This document shows, one piece after another, positions 8,068 through 17,228 of a stretch of DNA of 55,325 nt. The position numbers and the translations under genes are program-made. The notes beneath the pieces are model-generated. The model was not told the origin of the DNA and did no database searches. It saw only the letters and a list, made by a program, of their open reading frames with translations. Location of the stretch: contig CALHNS010000021.1 in assembly GCA_938035125.1 (NCBI GenBank), positions 1-55,325 of the forward strand, in the 5' to 3' direction. This DNA comes from an uncultured Granulosicoccaceae bacterium. Its GTDB lineage: Bacteria; Pseudomonadota; Gammaproteobacteria; Granulosicoccales; Granulosicoccaceae. The first letter of the stretch is position 1; each line of letters starts with the position of its first letter.

Positions 8068-9171
8068 TCATCCAGTAACACGTATCGGACGGTAAGCGCT
8101 ATCAATGCCAGCATACGCAGGGCCAAAAACGGACAGTGCTTTGTCAGTAGTAAATTCAACCGGTGCAGGTAAAAGAACAACGGTGAGCGGTTGGCCTTGG
8201 ACAACATCTGGGTTCGCAACGGGATGGCCCGTGTTTGTATCGAACACACAGATTAAATCGGGTATGGTTACATAAACATCATTGTTTATCCAGCCAACTA
8301 GATTTTCATTTTTAACCTTAATTTTAAAGGTTTGGCTTTTGTATGAATCGCAGCCTTCAATCTCGATAGTGCCTAAGGTGAACCCGTCGGTGGTTTCATA
8401 GTTAACCTGCTTAGTAATACCTGAAAATGCAACGATGCCGTTACCGGCTTCAGCGATGATTTGCGGCACGTTATCGCTTGCTAACGATTCACGCCAAGTG
8501 CGGCCTAGGTGCAATGATTTTGAAATGGTGCCGGGTATCAAAGCTTTTCTAAGAACGCGCATCTCTAATGCGTGATCTATGGCGGCAATGTCGTTTTTGC
8601 TGACTTGGCTTAATGCCCGAACCACAGATTCTGCCCGTTGATCGTCTTTTATGTTGTTAATAACGAAAGTTTCCCCAAATTCGTTTACAGCGAATATCGG
8701 GGATGCGGGCAATCCAGCAAAGTAGTAAGTAGAATGCGTTATCTCTGGTACTGCTCTTCCGGCTGGGTCTGCATCCAAAACGTAGTGATCATTCATGGCT
8801 GCGCAAAAAAACGCAACAGCTGTATTAGAGCCTCCAAGCTCGCAGGCGGTTGTGGCATAGAAGCGTTTACCTAAATGCGTTTGGAATTCGTCATAGGCAA
8901 TTAAAATGGGGTGTTTTTCGCTGCGTGGTAAATCGCTGTACAGCTTTTCTTCTTCTGCGCTTATCGGTGAGATAGCGCCTAACAAATAGGGGGTACAAAT
9001 AAGCGCATTGTCTGGAACATCGTTAACGTCAACTAAATTTACGAATTTCCCTGCTGCCAGTGCCTCTCTTATCAGTGATTTGCCTTCTTCAAGGTCACCA
9101 CCGCCACCTGCACCGAGAATGACCGCACCGTGAAGAATATCCATCAGGTCTCGTTCGCTAAGGGTTTTCAT
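8068..9171 (-). CDS. DUF917 domain protein (hydantoinase-associated / S-methyl-thiohydantoin desulfurase-like)
   Basis: The 367-residue protein matches the DUF917 family. It starts with ERDLMDILHGAVILGAGGGGD, a glycine-rich loop typical of the family, and contains TACELGGSNTAVAFF and ENLVGWINNDVYVTIPDLICV. Relatives often sit beside hydantoinases or ABC importers and are thought to act on ring nitrogen compounds; no exact reaction can be assigned here. It is the last gene of the polyamine-type ABC operon, six bases after the permease stop, so it probably acts on the imported compound or its product. Confidence 0.8.
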   Translation of the reverse strand: MKTLSERDLMDILHGAVILGAGGGGDLEEGKSLIREALAAGKFVNLVDVNDVPDNALICTPYLLGAISPISAEEEKLYSDLPRSEKHPILIAYDEFQTHLGKRFYATTACELGGSNTAVAFFCAAMNDHYVLDADPAGRAVPEITHSTYYFAGLPASPIFAVNEFGETFVINNIKDDQRAESVVRALSQVSKNDIAAIDHALEMRVLRKALIPGTISKSLHLGRTWRESLASDNVPQIIAEAGNGIVAFSGITKQVNYETTDGFTLGTIEIEGCDSYKSQTFKIKVKNENLVGWINNDVYVTIPDLICVFDTNTGHPVANPDVVQGQPLTVVLLPAPVEFTTDKALSVFGPAYAGIDSAYRPIRVTG

Positions 9172-9177
9172 TATCGG

Positions 9178-9972
9178 TTACGTATCTTTTCGTGCGCCAA
9201 GCAATGTCAGTAAATCGGTGGATTTTGCAACGACTAAAAGAGCGATGACGGTGGTGGTTACAAAAAACATAGACGCTGACGCTATTACCGGCGAATAACC
9301 GTATCGAACATTGTTAAAGATTTTTATTGGCAGTGTTTCAACGACAAAGCCAGAAATCATGTTGGCAACAAGGTATTCATTAAAGCTGAGAATAGCGACC
9401 AGTACGAACCCTGTGATTAAATAGGGTGTAATTAACGGCAACACAATGGTGCTAAACAATTGCCATGGGGAGGCGCCCATAATGGTGGCAGCTTCAACCA
9501 CATCATCGGTAAGCGATGCAAAACCTCGGGCAATAATCACCAAAGGCAGCGTTACGAGGAAAATTCCATGGGAAATAATGGTGGCTTCAATTCTTCCATA
9601 CCAACCCACTTCTGCCCAAAATAGGCTTGCACCCAAAGCCAGTATAATCGGTGGAAGCATAAACGGCCCCAAGCCCAGAGCAAAGGTTATTTGTGAAAAC
9701 CGGCTTTTCAATCGCCACAGAACATAATTGATTACTAACGCTAAGGACACGGCAATAATCGCTGCACACACAGCAATAAGCAGCGACAAACCCATCGCAT
9801 TTAACCATTCTGGTTCGGTGAATAACACTTCGTACCAACGAAGGGAAAATTCATTGGGTGGGAACGCGATGGTTTTTGATGCGCCAACCGAGACCCCGCC
9901 TACAACGATAAACGGTAATACAATGGCAGTAAGCAACAGCGTTAAGTAGATTTTGCTAAACCAACCTTTCAT
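9178..9972 (-). CDS. ABC importer permease, PotC type
   Basis: The 264-residue inner-membrane protein has about six membrane helices and the binding-protein-dependent transport signature EAATIMGASPWQLFSTIVLPLI (EAA loop, residues about 172-193) that docks to the ATPase. It resembles PotC/YdcV permeases of the spermidine/putrescine family. It overlaps the PotB-type permease gene by 4 bases (ATGA type), so translation is coupled. Its DUF917 neighbour suggests a substrate other than ordinary polyamines. Confidence 0.9.
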   Translation of the reverse strand: MKGWFSKIYLTLLLTAIVLPFIVVGGVSVGASKTIAFPPNEFSLRWYEVLFTEPEWLNAMGLSLLIAVCAAIIAVSLALVINYVLWRLKSRFSQITFALGLGPFMLPPIILALGASLFWAEVGWYGRIEATIISHGIFLVTLPLVIIARGFASLTDDVVEAATIMGASPWQLFSTIVLPLITPYLITGFVLVAILSFNEYLVANMISGFVVETLPIKIFNNVRYGYSPVIASASMFFVTTTVIALLVVAKSTDLLTLLGARKDT

Positions 9973-10805
9973 GCCATTCTCTTTCGCGTAGCTAGGGCTG
10001 ACAAGAATAAAATGATGCCTGTGATAAGCAGCATGACAACCGCTAAGGCCGAGCCTAAAGGTAGATTGGCATCACCTAATGCTTTGTCGCTTATCATGAC
10101 TGTCATTGTCCAGTCTTTTGGCCTGCCCAGCATGATAGGCATGACAAAAACCCCCAGTAAATAAACGAACATGGTTAGTGTCATTGCAACCAGTGTTTGT
10201 AAAAATATAGGTAGCGTTATATATAAGGTAACTAAATAAGGTGCTGTGCCAAGCGTTTGAGCGGCCTCTTCCACGCTTTTGTCACGCCCAGCCACTTGGG
10301 GGTATAAAATAAGCGACACAACCGAAAAGCCTAGCATCACCATGCCAGTGACCATAGCGCCAAAGCTTGGCGATAATGATCGTGGGTTTTCCCATAGCCC
10401 TAAAGCTGCGAGTAGGCGTGGAATACCTGCGCTTTCTGATAACAAAATTAACCAGGAAAATCCGACAATAACCTCACTTAGGCACATCAGAGATAACAAC
10501 ACTAATATCCAGAACAGTTGCCATTTACGAGTTAATTCGGTAATGGCTAGCATGGCTATAAATGCAAGAATAACCACCAATACTGAACTGAATGCGGTAG
10601 TTACCAATGTTCGTAAGGTGACGTTCAGGTAGAAACTTGAAAAATACTTTTGGTAGTTTTCCCATGTAAACGTTTCTTGGTAGAACGCCATGGGATCCGC
10701 TTTATAGAAACTCACCACCAGCATAAACGCAAGCGGCGCTAAGAAAAGTACGCATAAGATCCCGAATGCGGTTAATCCGAGTATTCGTGGGACGAATAAA
10801 TTCAT
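9969..10805 (-). CDS. ABC importer permease, PotB type
   Basis: This 278-residue inner-membrane permease has about six hydrophobic helices, beginning with ILGLTAFGILCVLFLAPLAF, and an EAA loop EEAAQTLGTAPYLVTLYITLP at about 175-195. It resembles PotB/YdcU proteins. It overlaps the ATPase gene upstream by 4 bases and the PotC-type gene downstream by 4 bases, so the three were clearly built as one operon. Substrate not deducible. Confidence 0.9.
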   Translation of the reverse strand: MNLFVPRILGLTAFGILCVLFLAPLAFMLVVSFYKADPMAFYQETFTWENYQKYFSSFYLNVTLRTLVTTAFSSVLVVILAFIAMLAITELTRKWQLFWILVLLSLMCLSEVIVGFSWLILLSESAGIPRLLAALGLWENPRSLSPSFGAMVTGMVMLGFSVVSLILYPQVAGRDKSVEEAAQTLGTAPYLVTLYITLPIFLQTLVAMTLTMFVYLLGVFVMPIMLGRPKDWTMTVMISDKALGDANLPLGSALAVVMLLITGIILFLSALATRKRMA

Positions 10806-11857
10806 TCAAGTTCGCCTGGCAGGCACCACACTTGATTCCAATCCCAATTGAGGCTGACTAAATCACCTACTGAGATATCGAAGCCGCTATTCTGCAGCCC
10901 AGTTTGCTTTAGTACATAGCCATCGATTTCAACATCGTGCTCAATCAATGCGCCGATGGTTCTTTGCATCACCACTTTACCTTGTAAGAGACCTTGAGCG
11001 CTATCCGTTGGTTGTAAGGTGATTGCCTCTGGACGTAAGGCGAGTGTTTGTGCACCTTGCAATTCTTTTAAAGTTCCTGAAGGCGCGCCAAGATCATGGT
11101 GCTTAAACTTGACTGCATTCGTCTCTACCGTAACGTCAAGTAAATTATTATTGCCAATGAAATTGGCGACAAACCGTGTGGCCGGTTGCTGATAAATCTG
11201 CTTAGGTGAGCCTTCCTGCTCTATTTTGCCATCGTTCAAAATTACAATGCGATCGGCCAATGCCATCGCTTCACTTTGATCATGCGTAACAAATATTGTG
11301 GTTACACCAAGCTGTTGTTGCAGTTTTTTTACCTCCTGCTGTAGATGATCGCGTAATTCAGCATCCAGCGCGGAGAATGGCTCATCCATTAAAAAGAGTT
11401 GAGGTTCTAATGCCAATGCACGAGCTATGGCCACACGCTGTTTCTGGCCGCCGGAAAGCGAGGTAATAGCTCGTGTATCAAACCCTGCTAATCCGGTTAG
11501 CGCTAGGAGTTCTTTTACGCGAGCATCGGACTTTTCAGCTGGCACACCGCGCATTTTCAATCCATAGGCAATATTTCGACTGACATTTAAGTGGGGAAAC
11601 AAGGCAAGGGATTGGAACACCATACCGATATTGCGTTTATGGCTAGGTAACTGAGTTAACGACTTCCCTTCAAGTTGTAAATCACCAGAATCGGATTGCT
11701 CAAGCCCTGCGATAATGCGTAATAAGGTAGTTTTGCCACAACCGGAAGAACCTAGCAGGCAAATAAATTCACCGCTGGCGATTTGCAGCGATACGTCAGC
11801 AAGCGCTACCGTTTTACCGAAGCGCTTGCTAACGTCAGATATAACTAAATTAGACAT
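10802..11857 (-). CDS. ABC importer ATPase, PotA type
   Basis: The 351-residue ATPase has Walker A GSSGCGKTT (about 35-43), Q-loop region GMVFQSLALFPHLNV, signature LSGGQKQR, Walker B LFLMDEP and the H-loop FVTHDQSEA. After the nucleotide-binding domain a C-terminal TOBE-like regulatory domain (about 245-351) contains LRPEAITLQP, as in PotA/FbpC ATPases. It energises the PotB/PotC-type permeases encoded directly downstream, and follows the binding-protein gene by 22 bases. Confidence 0.92.
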   Translation of the reverse strand: MSNLVISDVSKRFGKTVALADVSLQIASGEFICLLGSSGCGKTTLLRIIAGLEQSDSGDLQLEGKSLTQLPSHKRNIGMVFQSLALFPHLNVSRNIAYGLKMRGVPAEKSDARVKELLALTGLAGFDTRAITSLSGGQKQRVAIARALALEPQLFLMDEPFSALDAELRDHLQQEVKKLQQQLGVTTIFVTHDQSEAMALADRIVILNDGKIEQEGSPKQIYQQPATRFVANFIGNNNLLDVTVETNAVKFKHHDLGAPSGTLKELQGAQTLALRPEAITLQPTDSAQGLLQGKVVMQRTIGALIEHDVEIDGYVLKQTGLQNSGFDISVGDLVSLNWDWNQVWCLPGELE

Positions 11858-11879
11858 GATGTAGAAAAAACACGAAAAC

Positions 11880-12932
11880 TTATTGAGCGATCATTTCCTG
11901 GAATTTAGATTCCAACCAATCACCTTCACGTAAATGAATTTCTGTTTGTGTTTTCACCGCTTCAATATCACTACCCACCGCTGCGAATTCTTCATCGGTT
12001 AAGTCCATAGACTCACGCGGAACTATTGGAAAAATACCCAGTTTGCGAGCCATTAATGCTTGCACTTCAGGTTGACTCATGTAGTTAATGAACTTCTCGG
12101 TTGCATCAATTTTTTTACTATCGCGCGTTACCACCCAGTGAGCATCAGAGACTATGCCGCCCTCTTTTGGAAAACTTGATGCGATTGGCTTTCCATCCCA
12201 AATGGATAGCATGGCCACATCGTGATAGTAAAGCCCTGCGTTAAGTTCACCGGCTTCAAGGGCTTGTTGGAACTGGCCTTCATCGCGGTACCAAAGGCTG
12301 ACTTGTGGCTTTAGCTCTGCGATTTTAGCAATAACCTTTTCTAGGCCTTCGCGCGTTTGCATAATGTCGTAGCCACCAAAGAAGGTTTTAGCCGTAGCTT
12401 CCATTAATCCCGAATTGGGGTTGGTAACGATACCCAACTTTTTATCCCATTTGTCTTCCCATAGCTCTGCCCAACTTGTGGGCGCATCTCCAGAGAAATC
12501 GGTATTCGTTACAAACGTAGTGTAGAACGCTAATGCGCCTACCCCGTAAACCTGCCCATCATCATCGAGTTTGACGTAGCCCTCTTTCAGTTCTTTGGTA
12601 TTGGGTAAATTGGCAGAATCAAGTTTTGCCCAAAGGCCTGCTGAATTGCCCCGAAACAAAACCTCATCAGCAACCAGTGAAATGTCAGTGGGGGCTTTCT
12701 TTGCTCGAGCAGCCGCCATTAACTGAGTCATCCACGCTGAACTGGTAGGCTGCGCAATGGAATTGACTTCGATGCCTGTGGCTTCCGTAAAGCCTGGATA
12801 AATTTCAGCCGCCAAGGTTTCTTCAAAGAACCCACCCCAAGCGCTGACGTTTATAGAATCAGCTGCCTGGGCTGTTACCGTGGCCACAGAAAGCATAATG
12901 CCCAGTGCGGTAAGACGAATTGGTTTAATCAT
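11880..12932 (-). CDS. ABC importer periplasmic substrate-binding protein, PotD type
   Basis: The 350-residue protein starts with a Sec signal peptide (MIKPIRLTALGIMLSVATVTAQAA, cleavage after AQA) and continues as a class-D extracellular solute-binding protein with NVSAWGGFFEETLAAEIYPGF. The usual YhhT-like features are present, including GVGALAFYTTFVTN and AEKFINYMSQPEVQAL-like (TEKFINYMSQPEVQ). It is the first gene of the operon and has AAGGAG 8 bases before the ATG. Ligand unknown; the family covers polyamines, amino acid derivatives and ferric iron. Confidence 0.9.
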   Translation of the reverse strand: MIKPIRLTALGIMLSVATVTAQAADSINVSAWGGFFEETLAAEIYPGFTEATGIEVNSIAQPTSSAWMTQLMAAARAKKAPTDISLVADEVLFRGNSAGLWAKLDSANLPNTKELKEGYVKLDDDGQVYGVGALAFYTTFVTNTDFSGDAPTSWAELWEDKWDKKLGIVTNPNSGLMEATAKTFFGGYDIMQTREGLEKVIAKIAELKPQVSLWYRDEGQFQQALEAGELNAGLYYHDVAMLSIWDGKPIASSFPKEGGIVSDAHWVVTRDSKKIDATEKFINYMSQPEVQALMARKLGIFPIVPRESMDLTDEEFAAVGSDIEAVKTQTEIHLREGDWLESKFQEMIAQ

Positions 12933-13099
12933 TGGAATGCTCCTTCAGTAGTTTGCTTGAATAAGTGATGAGCCGTACATTAACTTGATAGCTAGGCTTA
13001 GCATCTCATAGACCGCATTATAATGGCTAGAGCTTAATAAGAAATTAAAATCGCATGAAGCCCCCAACTTTCATTCAATTGAGCGATTTTCTGCATGGG

Positions 13100-13115
13100 A
13101 CACACCTTCGTGTGT
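13100..13115. other. Short hairpin in the divergent spacer
   Basis: ACACAC-CTTC-GTGTGT forms a 6-bp stem with a 4-base loop in the 260-base spacer between the PotD-type gene and the ABC exporter. No T-run follows it on either strand, so it is not a typical terminator. The remainder of 12933-13192 shows no gene or clear repeat. Confidence 0.25.
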
Positions 13116-13192
13116 TGCTTTCTGCTTCAACGCGTCGCCACTGTTTATAGCGATATACGTGTATGTCAGGATCAAAATAAGGATTGACAATA

Positions 13193-15067
13193 ATGATTGC
13201 AGCCTATCGCCGATTCACTGAAGTCGTTTTAGGGTTAGTTCAGCCCTACTCGTCAACCAACACCGCACCGAATGCCAAAACTTGGCCTTATCTGAAATCT
13301 CATTTATCACCGCTTAAAACGGTGCTGTTGATTAGTCTGTTCGTAACGCTGATTGCTGCCAGCATAGAAGTGTGGCTGATAGGTTACGCTGGTACGCTTA
13401 TTGACACGCTAAACCATACATCACCAGACGCCTTGTTGGAAACTCATGGATTAACGTTGTTGATTGCAACGATAATATTGTTGTTGTTCAGACCATTATC
13501 CCAACTTCTGCGGCATGCGGTTAATGATATCGGTTTGAATTGCAATGCAGCCACCTTGGTTCGCTGGCGTGCGCATGATCACTTAGCTAATCAATCGGTG
13601 GGCTGGTTTCAAGAGGATCTTACCGGGCGCACAGCGGTACGTTTGGTCGATATCGGAAACCATGTGGCTGATGTTATTTATCAATGTATAAACGCATTAG
13701 CGTTTGGTTTGGTTTATATGGTGGGCATTGTGCTTTTAATGTCTGATACCGATGCGTGGCTTGCACTGCCATTGTTTGTTTGGTTAGTTCTCTATATCGG
13801 TGTCATGGTTTGGTTTATTCCACGAATGATAAAAGCACAACAAAATTTTCAAAGTGCAAAATCTGCATTAACGGGAATCGTTGTTGATGGGTTTTCGAAT
13901 ATCGACACGTTAAAATTATTTTCAAACCGATCCTTAATGGTGGATGAACACAAAGTGGGTTTAGAAAATACCCGCCAGGCCTTATTCATTACTCGCCAAA
14001 TCGGTGTAGGTTTACGAACCATCCTAACCTTACTTGAAGGGGTGATGATGGTAGGTTTTATTGGCTATTGCTTGTGGCTTTGGTCGAAAGGTGCTGCCAC
14101 TATTGGTTTGATTGGGGCAGCCGTGGCTCTGTGCTTACGCATAACGACCATGGCCGAGTGGTTAATGGATTCGGTCTGGTGGATATTTTTAAGAGTAGGC
14201 AGTTTACGCGAAGCGCTGAAAACAATAGCCCAGCCTTTGGCTATTCCGATAACCGATAATGCGCCCGATTTAATCGTTAATAAAGGCGAAATACGCATCG
14301 ATAACGTTCGCCACCACTACGGTTTAAAGCAAGGTGGCCTTGATGGGGTATCGCTTACCGTAAAACCAGGTGAAAAAATCGGTGTAGTGGGCCGATCTGG
14401 GGCGGGAAAATCTACCTTGGTTAATCTTATTCTTAGATTTTACGAAGCTGAGAACGGTAAGGTATTTATTGATGGGCAGAGTATTTGTGATGTCAATCAA
14501 GACAGTTTACGTTCGTCCATTGGCATGGTGAGCCAGCAAGCCGCCCTTCTCAACCGATCCGTGCGGGATAATATTGCGCTGGGCCGAATGGATCTTTCAT
14601 TGGAATCTGTGCAACGTGCAGCGGAGAAAGCAAGAGCCCACGAATTCATCAAAGAACTCGTAGATAACAACAGACGCACAGGCTACGATGCTCATGTAGG
14701 TGAACGAGGCATTAAGCTCTCAGGCGGCCAAAGGCAACGCATTGCTTTATCAAGGGTAATATTGAAAGGTGCACCAATATTAATTTTAGATGAAGCCACC
14801 AGTGCATTGGATAGCGAAGTTGAAGCGGATATTCAGCTAGCACTTAATGAAGTTATGCAGGGTAAGACAGTTATTGCCATTGCACATAGGCTATCCACTA
14901 TTGCTAAAATGGATCGTATTATCGTATTGGATGAGGGACAAATAGTTGAAGACGGCTCACACGAGCAGCTGCTGGCCGCCAACCACTTATACGCAAAATT
15001 TTGGGAACGCCAATCGGGCGGATTTATTGGCTTAGAGGACAACGACTCGCACCCAACGCCTATCTAG
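13193..15067 (+). CDS. ABC exporter, fused membrane and ATPase domains
   Basis: The protein of about 624 residues has an N-terminal six-helix type-1 exporter membrane domain (about 40-320) and a C-terminal ATPase: Walker A GRSGAGKST, signature LSGGQRQR, Walker B ILILDEATSAL, and AIAHRLSTIA. A homodimer is expected. It matches multidrug/lipid-type exporters, substrate unknown. An in-frame TTG lies at 13184, but AAGGA at 13179-13183 is well spaced for the ATG at 13193, so I prefer the latter. It precedes a flavoprotein gene on the same strand by about 70 bases; a functional link is uncertain. Confidence 0.9.
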   Translation: MIAAYRRFTEVVLGLVQPYSSTNTAPNAKTWPYLKSHLSPLKTVLLISLFVTLIAASIEVWLIGYAGTLIDTLNHTSPDALLETHGLTLLIATIILLLFRPLSQLLRHAVNDIGLNCNAATLVRWRAHDHLANQSVGWFQEDLTGRTAVRLVDIGNHVADVIYQCINALAFGLVYMVGIVLLMSDTDAWLALPLFVWLVLYIGVMVWFIPRMIKAQQNFQSAKSALTGIVVDGFSNIDTLKLFSNRSLMVDEHKVGLENTRQALFITRQIGVGLRTILTLLEGVMMVGFIGYCLWLWSKGAATIGLIGAAVALCLRITTMAEWLMDSVWWIFLRVGSLREALKTIAQPLAIPITDNAPDLIVNKGEIRIDNVRHHYGLKQGGLDGVSLTVKPGEKIGVVGRSGAGKSTLVNLILRFYEAENGKVFIDGQSICDVNQDSLRSSIGMVSQQAALLNRSVRDNIALGRMDLSLESVQRAAEKARAHEFIKELVDNNRRTGYDAHVGERGIKLSGGQRQRIALSRVILKGAPILILDEATSALDSEVEADIQLALNEVMQGKTVIAIAHRLSTIAKMDRIIVLDEGQIVEDGSHEQLLAANHLYAKFWERQSGGFIGLEDNDSHPTPI

Positions 15068-15139
15068 CTTGTGTAAAGTAGAAAGGTTATTATGCTGGCT
15101 GATGTTTGCTAATTTTTCAGCGAAAGCGAGAGTGTTCTC

Positions 15140-17185
15140 ATGTCGGATGATCCACTACTACAGCCCTTCCAGCTAAAACACCTGACGCTAAAAAATCGGG
15201 TCATGACCACCTCTCATGAGCCAGCCTACCCTGAAGATGGTATGCCTAAAGAACGGTATCGGGCTTATCACGAAGAACGTGCCAAGGCTGGTGTCGCGCT
15301 AGCGATGACGGCAGGGTCTGCTGCTGTGTCCAAAGACAGCCCGCCGGTATTTAACAATGTGCTGGCTTATTCAGATAACGTCGTACCTTGGATACAAGAC
15401 TTAACCGATGCCTGTCATGAGCACGGCTGTGCGGTCATGATTCAGCTAACCCACCTTGGTCGACGTACCACTTGGAATAAAGGTGACTGGTTACCTTCGG
15501 TGTCTTCATCAAAACACAGAGAACCTGCTCATCGCGCCTTTCCTAAACTTATTGAAGATTGGGACATTGACAGAATCATCAATGACTTTGCCGATGCGGC
15601 TGAACGCATGCAAGCTGGTGGTATGGATGGTATTGAGCTGCAAGTTTATGGGCATTTGCTTGATCAATTCTGGTCGCCATTAACCAATGATTTGGTTGGG
15701 CCCTATGGTGCAGACACACTAGAGAATCGAATGCGATTCCCATTAGATGTGCTAGATGCCATCCGTAAGCGCGTAGGATCTGAATTCATTGTTGGCTTTC
15801 GATACACCGCTGATGAGGCTCAAAAAGGTGGCATCAATGCTGAAGAAGGCATTGAGATTTCAAAAAAACTTAAAGAAACTGGCCAGCTGGATTTTCTAAA
15901 TGTAATACGAGGTCGTATCCATACCGATCCAGCGATGGTTGATGTAATTCCGGTGCAAGGTATGCCCAGTGCACCGCATTTAGATTTTGCTGGTGAAGTT
16001 AAAAAAGCAACCGGCTTACCCACTTTTCATGCCGCAAGAATTCCAGATGTTGCCACAGCGCGTCATGCCATAAAAAGTGGTTTATTGGATATGGTGGGAA
16101 TGACGCGCGCGCACATGGCTGACCCACACATTGTTCGAAAAATCACGCTGGGCCGTGAATCCGATATTCGCCCTTGCGTAGGCGCAACCTATTGTCTTGA
16201 TCGCATCTATCAAGGTGGCGAGGCGCTGTGCATCCACAATGCCGCCACCGGGCGCGAATTATCTATGCCACACGATATACCAGCTGCCGACCATAAACGC
16301 AGCGTTGTTGTGGTGGGTGCAGGCCCGGCAGGATTAGAAGCGGCTCGGGTTTGCGCTGAAAGAGGACACACGGTAACGGTGTTAGAAGCGCAATCACATG
16401 CCGGTGGTCAAATACGGATAACGGCGTTGAACCCAAGGCGGCGCGAGATGATGTCCATTATTGATTGGCGCGTCGAGCAATGTACAGCTTTAGGGGTGGA
16501 TTTTAAATTTAATACTTACGCTGAAATTGATGATGTCACAAGCCTTACACCCGATGTTGTCATCATCGCAACCGGTGGCCAGCCTAATCTTGAGTTATTT
16601 GAAAGTGGTGAGCGTTCCGAATTAGTGGAAACCAGTTGGGACATGATTACAGGGGATGTAAAACCTGCAGATGATGTGCTGATATACGATGAAAGCGGAG
16701 ATCACCCGGGGTTGCAAGCCGCTGAAGTTGCCGCATTGGCAGGCTCTAAAGTGGAAGTCATGACGCCGGACCGTGTTTTTGCACCCGATATTATGGCAAT
16801 GAATTTAACGCCCTATATGAAAAGTTTGCAAGACAAGAACGTTACGTTCACTGTAACAAGGCGGCTATTGGGTGTTGAACGAGCGGGTAATAAATTATTG
16901 GCCACCATCGGAACCGACTACAGCGATCATACCTACACAGTTGAGTATGATCAGGTGGTGGTGAACTACGGCACTATGCCAATGGAAGAGCTTTACAGTG
17001 AATTAAAACCCTTGAGTTGTAATGGCGGTGCGGTTGATCATGAGGCTTTGATTAACGGCTGCGAACAAAAAATGGTTCGAAACACAACAGGTAAATTCCA
17101 ACTGTTTCGTATTGGCGATGCCGTTAGTGCTCGTAATACGCACGCAGCTATTTATGATGCGCTTAGATTGTCTAAAGATTTATAG
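15140..17185 (+). CDS. DgcA/TMADH-like FMN, Fe-S and FAD oxidoreductase
   Basis: The 681-residue protein has an N-terminal Old Yellow Enzyme-like FMN barrel (about 1-340; LKNRVMTTSHEP, VMIQLTHLGRR, GGMDGIELQVYGHLLDQF). An iron-sulfur region follows, then a C-terminal dinucleotide domain (VVVVGAGPAGLEAA at about 390). Relatives include trimethylamine dehydrogenase, 2,4-dienoyl-CoA reductase and the DgcA-type demethylases of dimethylglycine and N-methylproline. The Fe-S region reads C346-x5-C352-x11-C364, with Ala349 where trimethylamine dehydrogenase has its second cysteine. The closest-looking group is DgcA-type, so a methylamine-type substrate is likely. No dgcB-like partner is next to it. 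Confidence 0.82.
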   Translation: MSDDPLLQPFQLKHLTLKNRVMTTSHEPAYPEDGMPKERYRAYHEERAKAGVALAMTAGSAAVSKDSPPVFNNVLAYSDNVVPWIQDLTDACHEHGCAVMIQLTHLGRRTTWNKGDWLPSVSSSKHREPAHRAFPKLIEDWDIDRIINDFADAAERMQAGGMDGIELQVYGHLLDQFWSPLTNDLVGPYGADTLENRMRFPLDVLDAIRKRVGSEFIVGFRYTADEAQKGGINAEEGIEISKKLKETGQLDFLNVIRGRIHTDPAMVDVIPVQGMPSAPHLDFAGEVKKATGLPTFHAARIPDVATARHAIKSGLLDMVGMTRAHMADPHIVRKITLGRESDIRPCVGATYCLDRIYQGGEALCIHNAATGRELSMPHDIPAADHKRSVVVVGAGPAGLEAARVCAERGHTVTVLEAQSHAGGQIRITALNPRRREMMSIIDWRVEQCTALGVDFKFNTYAEIDDVTSLTPDVVIIATGGQPNLELFESGERSELVETSWDMITGDVKPADDVLIYDESGDHPGLQAAEVAALAGSKVEVMTPDRVFAPDIMAMNLTPYMKSLQDKNVTFTVTRRLLGVERAGNKLLATIGTDYSDHTYTVEYDQVVVNYGTMPMEELYSELKPLSCNGGAVDHEALINGCEQKMVRNTTGKFQLFRIGDAVSARNTHAAIYDALRLSKDL

Positions 17186-17228
17186 CGTGTGTAGATTCAT
17201 CATGCGTTAAGTTATTCTCGAAGAACAA

